The notes: a model not told the origin generated them from the letters alone. Positions 8,096 to 17,084 are shown, counted from the first letter of the stretch. The stretch is 64,000 bases of DNA from Halosimplex salinum (GCF_003730195.1 NZ_QWGG01000004.1:186001-250000), one strand, 5' to 3'. A program made the numbers and translations.

Positions 8096-10387
8096 CTAAT
8101 CGTCAGTCACCGCGGTCGCAGTCGATCCCGCGCTCCCGCCGCCCGTCCGCGTCTCGAAGCGCGACAGTGCCGCCTCCAGCTCGTCCGCTCGCTGACGGAG
8201 GTCCGTCGCCGAGGCCGCGACCTCGTCGATGGACTGGGACTGGTCGTCGGCCGCCCCGGCCACCGTGTCCGCCTCGGTCGCGGTCTGCTGGCTGATCGCC
8301 GTCAGCGCGTCGATCGTCTCCATCACTTCCTGCGCCGTCCGCGCCTGCTCCTCGGTCGCGTCGTCGATCTCCTGGATGCCGGTGTCGACCTCCTCGGTGT
8401 ACTCGACGATGGTCTCCAGCGCGTCGACGGCTTCCTCGACCGTCCCCACGCCGTCGGTGACCCGCTGACTCGTCGACTCCATCGTGTCGACCGTCTCGCT
8501 GGCCTGCGACTGGATCCCGTCGATGCGGTCCTCGATGTCGCCCGCGGCGTCCTTGGTCTCCTCGGCCAGCCCCTTGATCTCGTCGGCGACGACGGCGAAG
8601 CCGGCGCCGTCGCCGTCGGCGTGTGCCGCCTCGATCGAGGCGTTCAGCGCCAGCATGTTCGTCTGCTCGACGATCTCCGTGATGACGCTCACGATCTGTC
8701 CGATCTCGTCGAGTTCGTCGTCGAGGTCGTTGATCGCGCGGACGGTCTCGTCGGTCTCGCCCTCGATGGCGCTCATCTCCTCGATGGCGCGCTGTGCGGC
8801 CTCGCGGCCCTCCTCGCCGACCTCGGCGGCCTGGTTGGAGGTCGTCGCGACCTCCTGTGCGGAGGAGGCGACCTGCTGGGCCGTCGCCGAGAGGTTCTCC
8901 ATCTCACCGGCGGCGCCCTCGAGGCGTTCGGACTGCTCGGTCGTCCCGTCGAAGATCTCCGCGATGGAGGCGGTCACCTGCTCGCTCGCGCGGTCGACCC
9001 GCTCGGCGTTGGTCCCGACCTGTTCGCTGGAGGCCGACACGTCGCCGGCGAAGGACTTCATCTCCGCGATGGTCTCCTCGAGCGCGTCGAGCGTCGCGTT
9101 GATGCTCTCGCCGACCGACGTCATCGACGCGTTCTCGCTCTCGGGCGTCACGCGCTTCGTGAGGTCGCCGTCCGCGGCGTCGGAGAGCACGTCCCCGTAC
9201 TCTGCGGCCTTCGTCTCGAGGTGGGTCGTCATCGACTCCATCTCGGCGGCCTCCTGCTCGGCGCGCTGTCGCGCGTCCTCGGCGTCCTCCCTGGCCGACT
9301 CCGCCTCCGCGATCTTCTCGCGGATGGAGTCGCGCAGGTCCTGGAACGACCGGTAGAGCGCCCCGATCTCGTCCTCTCGGGTGGTCGCCAGGTCGACTTC
9401 GAGGTCGCCGTCGGCCATCGCCTGCGCCCGCTCGGACACCCGTCGCAGCGAGATGAGCGTGTTGCTCCCGATCGTCACCCCGATCAGCCCGAGGTTGATG
9501 ATCGCCAGCAGGACGAGTCCGACGAGGTCGGAGTTGATCTGCGACCCGAGCGCGTAGGCGGTCTCCTTCGGCGAGTGGATCATGACCGTCCAGTCTTTCG
9601 TCTCCATGAGCGTGCTCGCCATGAGCATCTCGCCGTCGTCCATGAACGTCGCGTTCGCGTCCGCGTCCGCTCCCGTCTCCATGCCCGTGGCGTCCTGGTC
9701 GGTCAGGATCCGGCTCTGGTTCGGGTGTGCGACGTACTGGCCGGCGCTGTTGACGACGACGGTCGACGTGTCGCCGTTCGCGTCGCCCAGCGTCTCGGAG
9801 CGGGCCGCGAGGTCGGTCATGAACACGAGCGCGCGGTTCTCGGCACCGGGGACCGGCGTCACGACCGCGATGATCGGGTGGTCGACCGCCGGCACCTCGA
9901 ACGGTTCGGAGACGTACACGTCGTTCGGGCCGTCGAACTGCGGCGGGTCGGTCGCGAAGGGCGCGCCCTGTTCGGCCGGACTCATCCCTTCGAGGTCGTC
10001 GTTCGTGCTCTCGCGGAACACCATCGACTCGGTGTCGAGGTAGTGGATCCCGACCACGTCGGGCGGGACGCTGCCGGACTCGACGAGGTCGGTGAGTTCG
10101 CGGTCGATAGCGTCGCCGTCGCCCGAGCGCATCGTCTCGAGTTGCGACGTGAGGACCGCCTCGCGCTGGACGCTGCCGAGCCACGCGTCGAGTTCGGCCG
10201 TCCGGGTCTCGGAGAGCGTCTTGAGGTCGCTCTCCACGTCCTCCTGCAGCGTCGCGGAGGCCTGCGTGCTGATGACGGCCCCGAACCCGACCATCACCAC
10301 CACGGCCACCGCGAGCGCGACCCCGAGGCGGGCGGCGTACGACCGCCTGATCACTCCGGGAAGAAGAGAGGGTGCATCAGATGTCAT
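8096..10387 (-). CDS. htrII: Sensory rhodopsin II transducer HtrII
   Basis: A 763-aa methyl-accepting transducer. TM1 is about residues 20-41. A large extracellular domain (about 42-280) is followed by TM2 (about 283-305), two HAMP-like segments (about 306-360 and 395-450) and a long coiled coil. The signalling tip, EQTNMLALNASIEAA followed by GAGFAVVADEIKGLAEET, binds CheA/CheW. The size and large extracellular domain match Halobacterium HtrII, which also senses serine, and not the short Natronomonas form, so this receptor probably integrates light and a chemical ligand. The start at 10387 (MTSDAPSLLPG) gives a short cytoplasmic N-terminus; upstream in-frame codons are unlike the family. It is the first gene of the operon with the rhodopsin. 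Confidence 0.92.
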   Translation of the reverse strand: MTSDAPSLLPGVIRRSYAARLGVALAVAVVVMVGFGAVISTQASATLQEDVESDLKTLSETRTAELDAWLGSVQREAVLTSQLETMRSGDGDAIDRELTDLVESGSVPPDVVGIHYLDTESMVFRESTNDDLEGMSPAEQGAPFATDPPQFDGPNDVYVSEPFEVPAVDHPIIAVVTPVPGAENRALVFMTDLAARSETLGDANGDTSTVVVNSAGQYVAHPNQSRILTDQDATGMETGADADANATFMDDGEMLMASTLMETKDWTVMIHSPKETAYALGSQINSDLVGLVLLAIINLGLIGVTIGSNTLISLRRVSERAQAMADGDLEVDLATTREDEIGALYRSFQDLRDSIREKIAEAESAREDAEDARQRAEQEAAEMESMTTHLETKAAEYGDVLSDAADGDLTKRVTPESENASMTSVGESINATLDALEETIAEMKSFAGDVSASSEQVGTNAERVDRASEQVTASIAEIFDGTTEQSERLEGAAGEMENLSATAQQVASSAQEVATTSNQAAEVGEEGREAAQRAIEEMSAIEGETDETVRAINDLDDELDEIGQIVSVITEIVEQTNMLALNASIEAAHADGDGAGFAVVADEIKGLAEETKDAAGDIEDRIDGIQSQASETVDTMESTSQRVTDGVGTVEEAVDALETIVEYTEEVDTGIQEIDDATEEQARTAQEVMETIDALTAISQQTATEADTVAGAADDQSQSIDEVAASATDLRQRADELEAALSRFETRTGGGSAGSTATAVTDD

Positions 10388-10485
10388 CGTCTGGTACAGA
10401 GGAATACTCCGTGTAAAGCGTTCGTACGCGATTCTCAGGGCTGATAGCGGATCGGCGCGGCGCTCGGTCCCTGACGCGCGGCGTG

Positions 10486-12123
10486 TCAGGCGGCGGGCTC
10501 GACCCACACCGGCCCGGCCCACGCCATCCCGTCGTCGGCCTGCTCGACGCGCAGGTAGTACACGTCGGCGTCACTCCCGCGCTCTTCGTCCCAGTGCATC
10601 CCCGTCACCGATCCGTCGTCGACGACCTCGCCGGCGTCCGTGAACGCGTCGAGCCCCGCCGACTCGTCGGCCGTCCCGGCGACGACGTGCCAGTTCTCGT
10701 TGTTCTTGACCACGGTGATCCGTTCGATGGGCGCCGTCCCCGCGACCAGCCACTTTATCGTGCGCTCGCCGTCGGCGGTGACAGTACTATCGTCCTCGCC
10801 GACCGCCGTCCCGTCGACGGAGAACTCCACGAGCGTCCGGTGGGGCTGGCTGGTGCCGTAGACGCGCCGCGAGCGGAGGCTCTCGAAGACGCTCTCCCGC
10901 GAGAGGTCCGACGCGTAGAACCCCGTCAGCCCGCCGGGGTAGCTCCCCTCGTCCCAGATCCGCCAGATGTGGCCCCAGCCAATCCCGTCCTCCCAGATAT
11001 CGGAGAGCGAGGGCAGATGAGGCGGCAGGTGGATGTGCGACCGCCCCGGCCGGGGCGCGTGGAAGTCGGACGACCCCATCATGCCGACGCGATAGCCCAG
11101 TTCGTGGGCGTCCTGGACGTAGTGACCGGGCTCGCCCATCTCGCCCTGCCCCATCTCGACCGGGCGCGGGTTGCCGTCGTCGCGGGGCAGCTCGCTGGAC
11201 CCCCACTGGGAGTACACCTCGACGAGCGGCGCGATGTCGTCGTCGTAGTCGACGTTCGAGAAGTCGAAGGGGTACATCGCCTCGGCGGGGTGGTGCGGAA
11301 TGGCGAGCACGTCGTTGCCCGTCTCCTCGCGCCAGTCCTGCAGGCGGCGGAACAGCTTCTCGTAGCGGTTCGTGTCGGTGTCGAGCGAGTCGAACAGCTC
11401 GGCCTCGTCGACGCCCTCGAAGTAGACGTTGACGTGTCCGCCCATGTTCGGCTGTTTCGTCCACTCGTAACCGAACAGCGTCACGAACTCGCCGGGGTCG
11501 TGGAAGTGCTTCGTGACGGTCTTCATCCGCTCGAAGTATTTCCGGTGCATCCGCCGGCGCTGGAGCTTCGGCGGGATGAAGAATCCCATCGTGTCGTGGT
11601 CCGTGTAGGCCACGACGTCGAGGTCCATCACGTCGCGGCCGAACTCGAACCCCTTGCTCATCGAGCCCGCGCCGTCGGAGAACTGCGAGTGGAGGTGGAT
11701 GTCACCCCAGTAGAGGCGATACTCCGGTTCCGCCGCGAAGACCTGCACCGGGTTGCTGACGAACCGGCGACCCCGCTCGTCGGTGAGGACGAGGTACTGC
11801 ACGCCGGGCGTCTCGAAGGTGATTCCCTCCAGTTCGGTGACCGCCTCGTCGGTCAACTCGAAGTCGAGTCGCTCGGGGTGGATCGCCTCCGGGTCGGTGC
11901 TCTCGACCGTGAATTCGCCGTCGTACTCGGGGAGGAGGCGGAGGTACTCGTCCCAGACGGAGATCGTGGCCGACAGCGGTTCGGTGGTGACGACGCGCGA
12001 GGGGAGGACGCACTCCACGTCGTCGAACTGCCGGCGGCGGCCCCGCGCGAGTTCGGAGAGCGAGGGGTTGTTCTCGGCGAAGACCTTCACCGATTCGAGG
12101 GCCTTCGTCAGCATCGAGACCAC
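10486..12123 (-). CDS. DUF3604 / PHP-type metal-dependent phosphoesterase-like protein
   Basis: A 545-aa protein. Residues 1-140 form a beta-rich domain. From about residue 140 comes a PHP-type active site: YWGDIHLHSQFSDG, then VVAYTDHD, AIPHHPAEAMY, VEVYSQWGSSE and GMMGSSDFHAPRPG. These supply the histidines and aspartates of a trinuclear metal site. A beta-rich C-terminal domain follows. The order fits DUF3604, a family found in many archaea and bacteria without an assigned substrate. An internal ATG at 12114 is an alternative start. The gene precedes htrII in the same direction, with a 98-bp gap that should hold the transducer promoter, so co-transcription is not required. Confidence 0.8.
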   Translation of the reverse strand: MVSMLTKALESVKVFAENNPSLSELARGRRRQFDDVECVLPSRVVTTEPLSATISVWDEYLRLLPEYDGEFTVESTDPEAIHPERLDFELTDEAVTELEGITFETPGVQYLVLTDERGRRFVSNPVQVFAAEPEYRLYWGDIHLHSQFSDGAGSMSKGFEFGRDVMDLDVVAYTDHDTMGFFIPPKLQRRRMHRKYFERMKTVTKHFHDPGEFVTLFGYEWTKQPNMGGHVNVYFEGVDEAELFDSLDTDTNRYEKLFRRLQDWREETGNDVLAIPHHPAEAMYPFDFSNVDYDDDIAPLVEVYSQWGSSELPRDDGNPRPVEMGQGEMGEPGHYVQDAHELGYRVGMMGSSDFHAPRPGRSHIHLPPHLPSLSDIWEDGIGWGHIWRIWDEGSYPGGLTGFYASDLSRESVFESLRSRRVYGTSQPHRTLVEFSVDGTAVGEDDSTVTADGERTIKWLVAGTAPIERITVVKNNENWHVVAGTADESAGLDAFTDAGEVVDDGSVTGMHWDEERGSDADVYYLRVEQADDGMAWAGPVWVEPAA

Positions 12124-12361
12124 CGCCGGACCGGGGACACCGTGCGAACGAGGGCGGTCGGGGACCCGGAGTCGCCCGGGCGAGCGCGTTGCTGGACGGA
12201 CATATCGGCGACGTGATTCGGCTGGCGGTTAAGCTTCCCGGCGGACGGGCCGGCGCGAGACCCGCGTCGCCAGCCGCTCGGACCCAAACAGTCATAACAG
12301 AAGACCGGCAAAATACTCGGAATACGTCACGGAGCGGCCCGAGACGCGGCGGTCACCCACG

Positions 12362-13897
12362 ATGACAGAGGAGAGCGACCCAGCCGGCGAGCGCGGAGGC
12401 TCGGCCCACGGTGACGAGCACGACCCGTTGCTCGCTGTGGTCGCCGACCCAGAGCGAGGTCGTCAGCATCTCCCACATCTCCTGCGCCTGATCGACGCCG
12501 ACGACCCGGTACAGCGACTGCGCGGTGCGCTCGCGCTCTGTCTCGCGGTCGAGGCGTCGCCGGAGCTGCTCGAGCCCGTCGTCCGGCGGCTAGTCGACCG
12601 CCTGGACGACGACTCGCCGGTCGAGATCCCGCACGCGCTCGACTATCTGGCCGCCCGACGGCCGAAGGCGGTCGACGAGGCAGTCACCGATCTCGCGGCG
12701 GACGCGCAGGTCGGTGCACGCCAGCAACTCTACCAGTCCGGCGCCGGCTACGGCCGCAACGAGTACCGCACCGCCTCCGGCCTCGACGCCGGCGGCGGCC
12801 GAACGCCGTCGGACCGGGACGAGCGCACAACCGACCGGAACCAGGTCTACCGCGACGACCCGCGGAGAGACGGTCTCGACGGGCAGACGGACGGTCTCGA
12901 CGGGCAGACGGACGAGGAGACAGGTGGTGACGGCGGGGGCAGTCGAGCGGAGGACGCGGATGGGTCCGGCGACGCGGATAGGGGTGAGGAGACCGACGCG
13001 GACGAGAGCGACGAGTCCGACGTAACTCGGGGGACGCTCGCGCTCGTGGCTCGGCGGCTGTCGGCCGTGGTGGAGCGGAGTCAGTTCGACGACCTGAACG
13101 TCCTCACGGAGCGACGGCGCGAGCGCTTCGGCGACCGCTACCGGGCGGTCGGCGTGGTCGACGGCGTGGAGACGCCACTCGCGCTGTACGTCTTCCGCAT
13201 CCCCGAGGGCGACGACGCGGCGTTCGCCGGCAACGTGCGTCAGGCGATGGGCGCCTGGGCCGGCGTCGACGACCACGACTCCGTCCTGACGGTCCGCGAC
13301 TGGGACCTCCGACCCCGTCCGTGGGCGGCCGTCGAACACACGGGGCTGACGCTGGTCGACCGCGACGCCCTTCCGCCCGCGGAAGCCGTCGCGAACGCGG
13401 TCGACCTCGCCGGCGCCGTCGCGCACGCCCACCAGCGCGGCGTCGTCCACGGCGCCATCGACCCCGAGACCGTCGCCTACCCCGGCGCCACGCTCACCGA
13501 GACGGAGCGCCAGCGCCCGCGACTGTCCGCGCTCGGCCTCGCCCGCGTCTACGCCGTCCGCATCGGCCTCGCGAACTGCCTCGACCTGCGCTACGCCGCG
13601 CCGGAATACTACGAGACCCGCTTCGGCAGCGTCGACCACACGACCGACGTGTACGCCCTCGGCGCCCTGCTCTACCGCCTGACGACCGGCGAAGCACCCT
13701 ATCGAGGGTCGCCCGAGGAGATCAGGACCGGCGTCCTCTCGGACCGGGTGCCGGTCCCCAGCGAGGTCGACCCCGACCTCCCCGCCGGCCTCGACCAGGT
13801 CGTCAGGAAGGCGATGGCACCCCACCGACTCACGAGATACGAAACGGTCAACCACTTCCGGCGGGAACTGCGGGGTGTCGATACCGATGGCGCGTGA
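12362..13897 (+). CDS. Pseudokinase-like protein with acidic linker
   Basis: A 511-aa protein. Residues about 20-125 look like short helical (HEAT-like) repeats. About 130-220 is a disordered Asp/Gly/Thr linker containing a perfect 21-bp tandem duplication (DGLDGQT twice). About 250-505 is a Ser/Thr-kinase fold. Kinase landmarks that remain are YAAPEYYETRFG (APE) and TTDVYALGALLYRLTTGEAPY (helix F and G). Catalytic residues are missing: beta-3 Lys is Tyr in LALYVFR (about 274), HRD reads VHGAID without the Asp (about 361), and no DFG is seen (LSALGLARVY). A scaffold or sensor role is therefore likelier than phosphotransfer. It overlaps the next gene by 11 bp. Confidence 0.78.
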   Translation: MTEESDPAGERGGSAHGDEHDPLLAVVADPERGRQHLPHLLRLIDADDPVQRLRGALALCLAVEASPELLEPVVRRLVDRLDDDSPVEIPHALDYLAARRPKAVDEAVTDLAADAQVGARQQLYQSGAGYGRNEYRTASGLDAGGGRTPSDRDERTTDRNQVYRDDPRRDGLDGQTDGLDGQTDEETGGDGGGSRAEDADGSGDADRGEETDADESDESDVTRGTLALVARRLSAVVERSQFDDLNVLTERRRERFGDRYRAVGVVDGVETPLALYVFRIPEGDDAAFAGNVRQAMGAWAGVDDHDSVLTVRDWDLRPRPWAAVEHTGLTLVDRDALPPAEAVANAVDLAGAVAHAHQRGVVHGAIDPETVAYPGATLTETERQRPRLSALGLARVYAVRIGLANCLDLRYAAPEYYETRFGSVDHTTDVYALGALLYRLTTGEAPYRGSPEEIRTGVLSDRVPVPSEVDPDLPAGLDQVVRKAMAPHRLTRYETVNHFRRELRGVDTDGA

Positions 13898-14624
13898 CGT
13901 GGAGTTCGGCCTCTATCTCGTCGCCGACGACCCCAACCTGACGTTCATCGCCTTCGTCGGTCTGGTCCTCCTCGCGGTGATCGCCGCCCGCTTCGGCGCC
14001 TACGCCTACTTCAACATGCACGCCACCGACGTGACCGCCCAGCGCGTCCTCTGGGAGTACCTCCTCTACGTCGGCGTCGTCGCCGCCGTGTACGGCGCTG
14101 TCGGCATCCTCGAGATCGTCTCCTCTGTCCAGACGCCCTACAGGAGCGGCGTCATGCTCGCCGTCGTCCTCCTGCTCTCGCTCTCGGTCCGCGAGATCCA
14201 CTTCAACGCCTCGCTCTCGACGGGCGCCGGCGAGCGCACGGCCTTCCCCGGCCGCCGCCTCCTCGAGATCGGGTTCGTCGGCGTCGTAGCGGCCGTCGTC
14301 TTCGGCGTCGCCGTCCTCGGCCTCCGCGACTCCCTGCTCGCGCTGCAGGGCGTCGGCGCGCTCGCCATCGCCGGCTACGGATTCTGGTTCAGCCGCCAGC
14401 AGACCACCGAGACGATGGTCCAGGGGACGATGATCGACTCCCTGCTCCGGCACCTCCTCCCCGTCCTCGCCTTCGCCACGCTCGTCCCCGCCGTCGACCT
14501 GGCCACCGTCGCCGGTCTCGACCGCGTCGTCGTCGTGCACGTCCAGGTCGTCTTCGTCATCATGACCGCCACCGCCCTCATGACCGCGACCATCAAACTC
14601 CGGCAGAATCTGGCGAGTCTGTGA
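13887..14624 (+). CDS. Polytopic membrane protein, unknown
   Basis: A protein of about 245 aa with seven or so hydrophobic helices, a conserved-looking loop (VREIHFNASLSTG) between the third and fourth, and an HVQVVFVIMTATALMTATI final helix. I do not recognise the family; the charge pattern loosely recalls histidine-kinase sensor or 7TM receptor modules, but there is no attached domain. ATG 13887 (MARDVEFGLYL) lies inside the 3' end of the pseudokinase gene (11-bp overlap), so the two are very probably co-translated and may work together at the membrane. Repeat copy B begins 24 bp after its stop. Confidence 0.68.
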   Translation: MARDVEFGLYLVADDPNLTFIAFVGLVLLAVIAARFGAYAYFNMHATDVTAQRVLWEYLLYVGVVAAVYGAVGILEIVSSVQTPYRSGVMLAVVLLLSLSVREIHFNASLSTGAGERTAFPGRRLLEIGFVGVVAAVVFGVAVLGLRDSLLALQGVGALAIAGYGFWFSRQQTTETMVQGTMIDSLLRHLLPVLAFATLVPAVDLATVAGLDRVVVVHVQVVFVIMTATALMTATIKLRQNLASL

Positions 14625-14647
14625 GGACCCGACGAATTACCGACTGC

Positions 14648-15006
14648 TGTGGCGCGCGCTGGCTCGCGTTTCATCGCGAGCCGTAGTCGTGCGAGGGGCG
14701 AGTGAGCCGGAGGCGAACGAGTCGGCTGGGGAGGTGTGAGGCGGTCTGCGGTGCAGTTGCGGTGCGGTCTGCCGTGCTGTCCTGGCGGACTGAAAGGGCG
14801 AGGCGCGCTCGCGTTCAGTTTAGTCGCCTGACCGGGCCCTATCCGCGCGAGTGCGGGGCGGTGCCGTTGTCCGAGCGCGGATATCCCGGTCAGCGACCGC
14901 GAGAGCGAGGCCGACCGGAGGGAAGCCTCGACCGCGAACGGGGAGCGAAGCGACCGTGAGCGAGCGGGCCGAGGGCGTTCGTCGCCTGTCGTCTCCCGCG
15001 GTCGCG
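14648..15006 (+). repeat. Dispersed structured non-coding element, copy B
   Basis: A compact copy in the 492-bp gap between tandem genes. It has the 5' hairpin GGCTCGCG/CGCGAGCC with TTTCAT loop (14661-14682), the invariant block TCGGCTGGGGAGGTGTGAGG (14722-14741), GGACTGAAAGGGCGAG, and a stem CTGACCGGG/CCCGGTCAG (14828-14893) with conserved CTAT and ATAT at its inner ends. The optional GGAAGAC hairpin is absent. It differs from copies A and E in both strands of the 9-bp stem at once. The 3' end GAGCGAGCGGGCCGAGGG matches the other copies. Confidence 0.8.
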
Positions 15007-15116
15007 TTCGTCCGACTCTCCGATACGCCGTCAGGACCAGAGAGAGCCGATACACGAACACGCCACTATCGAACGCCTCACCAAACACTTTCGCCGATTC
15101 GGGCCGACCTACGCCC

Positions 15117-15764
15117 ATGAACTGCATCGCCCACCGTGGCTTCTGTGGCGTGAACCCCGAAAACACCGTCTCCGCCGTCGAGGACGCGGCACAGCGGGCC
15201 GACGGCGTCGAAGTCGACGTGCGGATCTGCGGGTCAGGCGAACTCGTGGTCTGCCACGACGAGACGGTCGACCGCACGACCGACGGGAGCGGTGCCGTGA
15301 GCGCGCACACCGCCGCGGAACTCGCCGAGCTGTCCGTCGAGGGGTCGGGGTTCGGTGTCCCGACCTTCGAGGAAGTCGTGGCCGTGATTCCCGAGGACGT
15401 GACGCTCCACGCCGAACTGAAAGAGCGCGGGACCGGTGAGGGAGTCGAGTCGATAGTCTCCGACGCGGCGTGTGAGACCGTGGTCTCCTCGTTCGACACG
15501 GACGCGCTCTCGGAGGTCGAGGACCTCCCGACCGCGCTCGTCCAGTGGGACGGTACGGATGCGGTGGAGCGGGCGACCGAACTGGGGTGTTCGGTGGTGA
15601 GCCTGAATCTCGACGCGTGGACCCCGTCGCTTGTGGATCGGGTGCAGGACGCGGGGATGGCGGCCAACGGCTGGACCGTGACGGAGGCGGATGAGACCGA
15701 ACGGCTCCGGGAACTGGGCGTCGACGGCGTCATCACCGACTTCCCCGACTGCTGTCCGTCCTGA
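15117..15764 (+). CDS. Glycerophosphodiester phosphodiesterase
   Basis: A 215-aa single-domain GDPD enzyme that cleaves glycerophosphodiesters to glycerol phosphate and an alcohol. The catalytic signature is complete: AHRGF (catalytic His), NPENTVSAVE (metal Glu), GVEVDVRI (Glu and Asp ligands) and VVCHDETVDRTTDG (second catalytic His). The C-terminal barrel strand NGWTVTEADE and GVDGVITDFPD end the TIM barrel normally. No signal peptide, so it is cytoplasmic. It lies between two oppositely oriented copies of the dispersed element (B upstream, C downstream), with its own promoter in the 110 bp after copy B. Confidence 0.93.
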   Translation: MNCIAHRGFCGVNPENTVSAVEDAAQRADGVEVDVRICGSGELVVCHDETVDRTTDGSGAVSAHTAAELAELSVEGSGFGVPTFEEVVAVIPEDVTLHAELKERGTGEGVESIVSDAACETVVSSFDTDALSEVEDLPTALVQWDGTDAVERATELGCSVVSLNLDAWTPSLVDRVQDAGMAANGWTVTEADETERLRELGVDGVITDFPDCCPS

Positions 15765-15782
15765 GTGTATCCGTTGTGTTAC

Positions 15783-16262
15783 AGCGGACTACGCCCGGCG
15801 ACGAAAGCCCTCGGCTCGCTCGCTAGCAGTCTCGACTACTGCAAACGACAGCAAGCGACGAACCCCCTCGGCTCGCTCGCTAGCAGTCTCGACTACTGCA
15901 AACGGCAGCAAGCGACGAACCCCCTCGGCTCGCTCGCGCGGTCTGTGCGGGATATCCTCGCTGCGCTCGGATAGGGCCCGCGCAGACCGCGCGACCGCGC
16001 CTCGCCGTTTCAGTCCACCGGAAGACTCACTCCGTTCGTCTTCCGAGCCCTGACTCGCTCCGCTCGTCAGGACGCCAGGGACCGCAACTGCACCGCAAAC
16101 CGCCTCACACCTCCCCAGCCGATTCACTCGGTCGCTCCGCTCCCTCGTTCATCCACCGGAAGACTCCCTCCGGTCGTCTTCCGAGCCTTCGCTCGTTTCA
16201 CTCGCGAAGACCTCGCGCGGCTACGGCTCGCGATGAAACGCGAGCCAGCGCGCGCCACCGCA
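15783..16262 (-). repeat. Dispersed structured non-coding element, copy C (reverse)
   Basis: An inverted copy filling most of the gap between the GDPD and SDR genes. Read on the minus strand it starts with the GGCTCGCG/CGCGAGCC hairpin (16225-16246), an optional GGAAGAC/GTCTTCC hairpin near 16158-16182, the invariant 20-nt block (16103-16122 reversed), a second GGAAGAC/GTCTTCC hairpin (16020-16044), GGACTGAAA, and a stem of 11 bp (15941-15951 with 15977-15987) with a single C-A mismatch on this strand, enclosing CTAT and ATAT. The 3' module is repeated about three times with a 57-bp period. Confidence 0.8.
15811..15937. repeat. 57-bp tandem repeat inside copy C
   Basis: Two full 57-bp units start at TCGG 15811 and 15868, and a partial third starts at 15925. 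The units are nearly identical (CGACAG versus CGGCAG is one difference). Each unit contains the element's 3'-end module (CCTCGGCTCGCTCGCTAGC on the plus strand). The period is a multiple of three, which leaves an open frame across it, but that frame has no start context or protein character. Confidence 0.85.
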
Positions 16263-16337
16263 CTTTCACTCGTTGGACCCGTCTTCACGACCCCCTACCG
16301 CCCCATCTTTAACCGCGTTCCACCCGAACCCACGTCC

Positions 16338-17057
16338 ATGTCAGCCGACTTCGACTTCAGCGATAGCGTGGTGCTCGTGACCGGCGCCGGCGGGACGCTC
16401 GGGAGTGCGGTGTGTGACGCCTTCGCCGACGCCGGAGCGACCGTCTGCGGGGCGGACGTGGTCGGCCCCGACGACGAGGACTTCGCGCTCGACACCGACC
16501 GCGTCGACTTCTACCAGGGCGACTTCACCGACGAAGACGATGTCCGCGAGACCGTCGAGGCGGTCGTCGACGACCACGGCAGCCTCGACGCACTCGCCAA
16601 TATCGCGGGCACCTGGCGCGGCGGCACGCCGATCGACGAGACCGAAGCGAAGACCTTCGACTTCCTGATGGACGTGAACCTGAAGACGATGTTCCTCGCC
16701 TCGAAGCACGCCGTCCCGCACCTCCGCGACTCCGACGCCGCGGGACAGGGGGCTATCGTCAGCGTCTCCGCGCGCTCGTCGCTGGAGGGCGGCGAGGGCG
16801 ACGGGATCTACCGGGCGTCGAAGGCCGGCGTCCGCATCCTCACCGAGACCATCGCCGAGGAGAACCTGGGCGAGGTGCGCGCCAACGCGGTCATGCCGAG
16901 CGTCATCGACACGCCGATGAACCGCGAGATGATGCCCGACTCCGACCACGAGACGTGGGTCGACCCCGAAGACATCGCCGAGACGATCATGTACCTCTGT
17001 TCGGACGCCGCGAGCGTCACGAGCGGCGCGGCCGTGCCGGTGTACGGCGAGGCCTGA
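16338..17057 (+). CDS. Short-chain dehydrogenase/reductase
   Basis: A 239-aa classical SDR. The cofactor motif is VLVTGAGGTLGSAVCDAF (TGxxGxxG). ALANIAGTWRGG is the NxAG-type strand. Catalytic residues are Ser in VSVSARSSLEGG and Tyr/Lys in YRASKAGV. VIDTPMNREM and VTSGAAVPVYGEA are the usual substrate-lid and C-terminal segments. The substrate is not predictable. The first ATG in the true frame is 16338, 25-30 nt after an AT-rich CATCTTTAAC box at about 16304-16313, so the mRNA is probably leaderless; an earlier in-frame ATG at 16233 lies inside repeat copy C. Confidence 0.9.
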   Translation: MSADFDFSDSVVLVTGAGGTLGSAVCDAFADAGATVCGADVVGPDDEDFALDTDRVDFYQGDFTDEDDVRETVEAVVDDHGSLDALANIAGTWRGGTPIDETEAKTFDFLMDVNLKTMFLASKHAVPHLRDSDAAGQGAIVSVSARSSLEGGEGDGIYRASKAGVRILTETIAEENLGEVRANAVMPSVIDTPMNREMMPDSDHETWVDPEDIAETIMYLCSDAASVTSGAAVPVYGEA

Positions 17058-17084
17058 GCGTTCGAACCGCGGGCAGGGGTCGAC

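Noticed and set aside
7304-10444. A very long open frame (over 1,000 codons) opposite the rhodopsin/htrII operon
   Set aside because: It is Arg/Asp/His-rich and low-complexity, a mirror of GC-rich codon usage in the real genes on the other strand; the transducer and rhodopsin frames carry full motifs.
14851-15120. Small open frames within copies of the dispersed element
   Set aside because: They are not kept between copies, are Arg/Ser-rich, and the conserved pattern is compensatory base pairing and not codon structure.
15811-15937. CRISPR-like repeat array
   Set aside because: Only two to three directly adjacent 57-bp units with no spacers between them and no cas genes in the window.
15765-15974. 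Open frame reading a repeated KALGSLASSLDYCKRQQATN-type peptide
   Set aside because: It is an accident of a 57-bp tandem repeat whose period is divisible by three inside a non-coding element; no start signal or conserved protein character.
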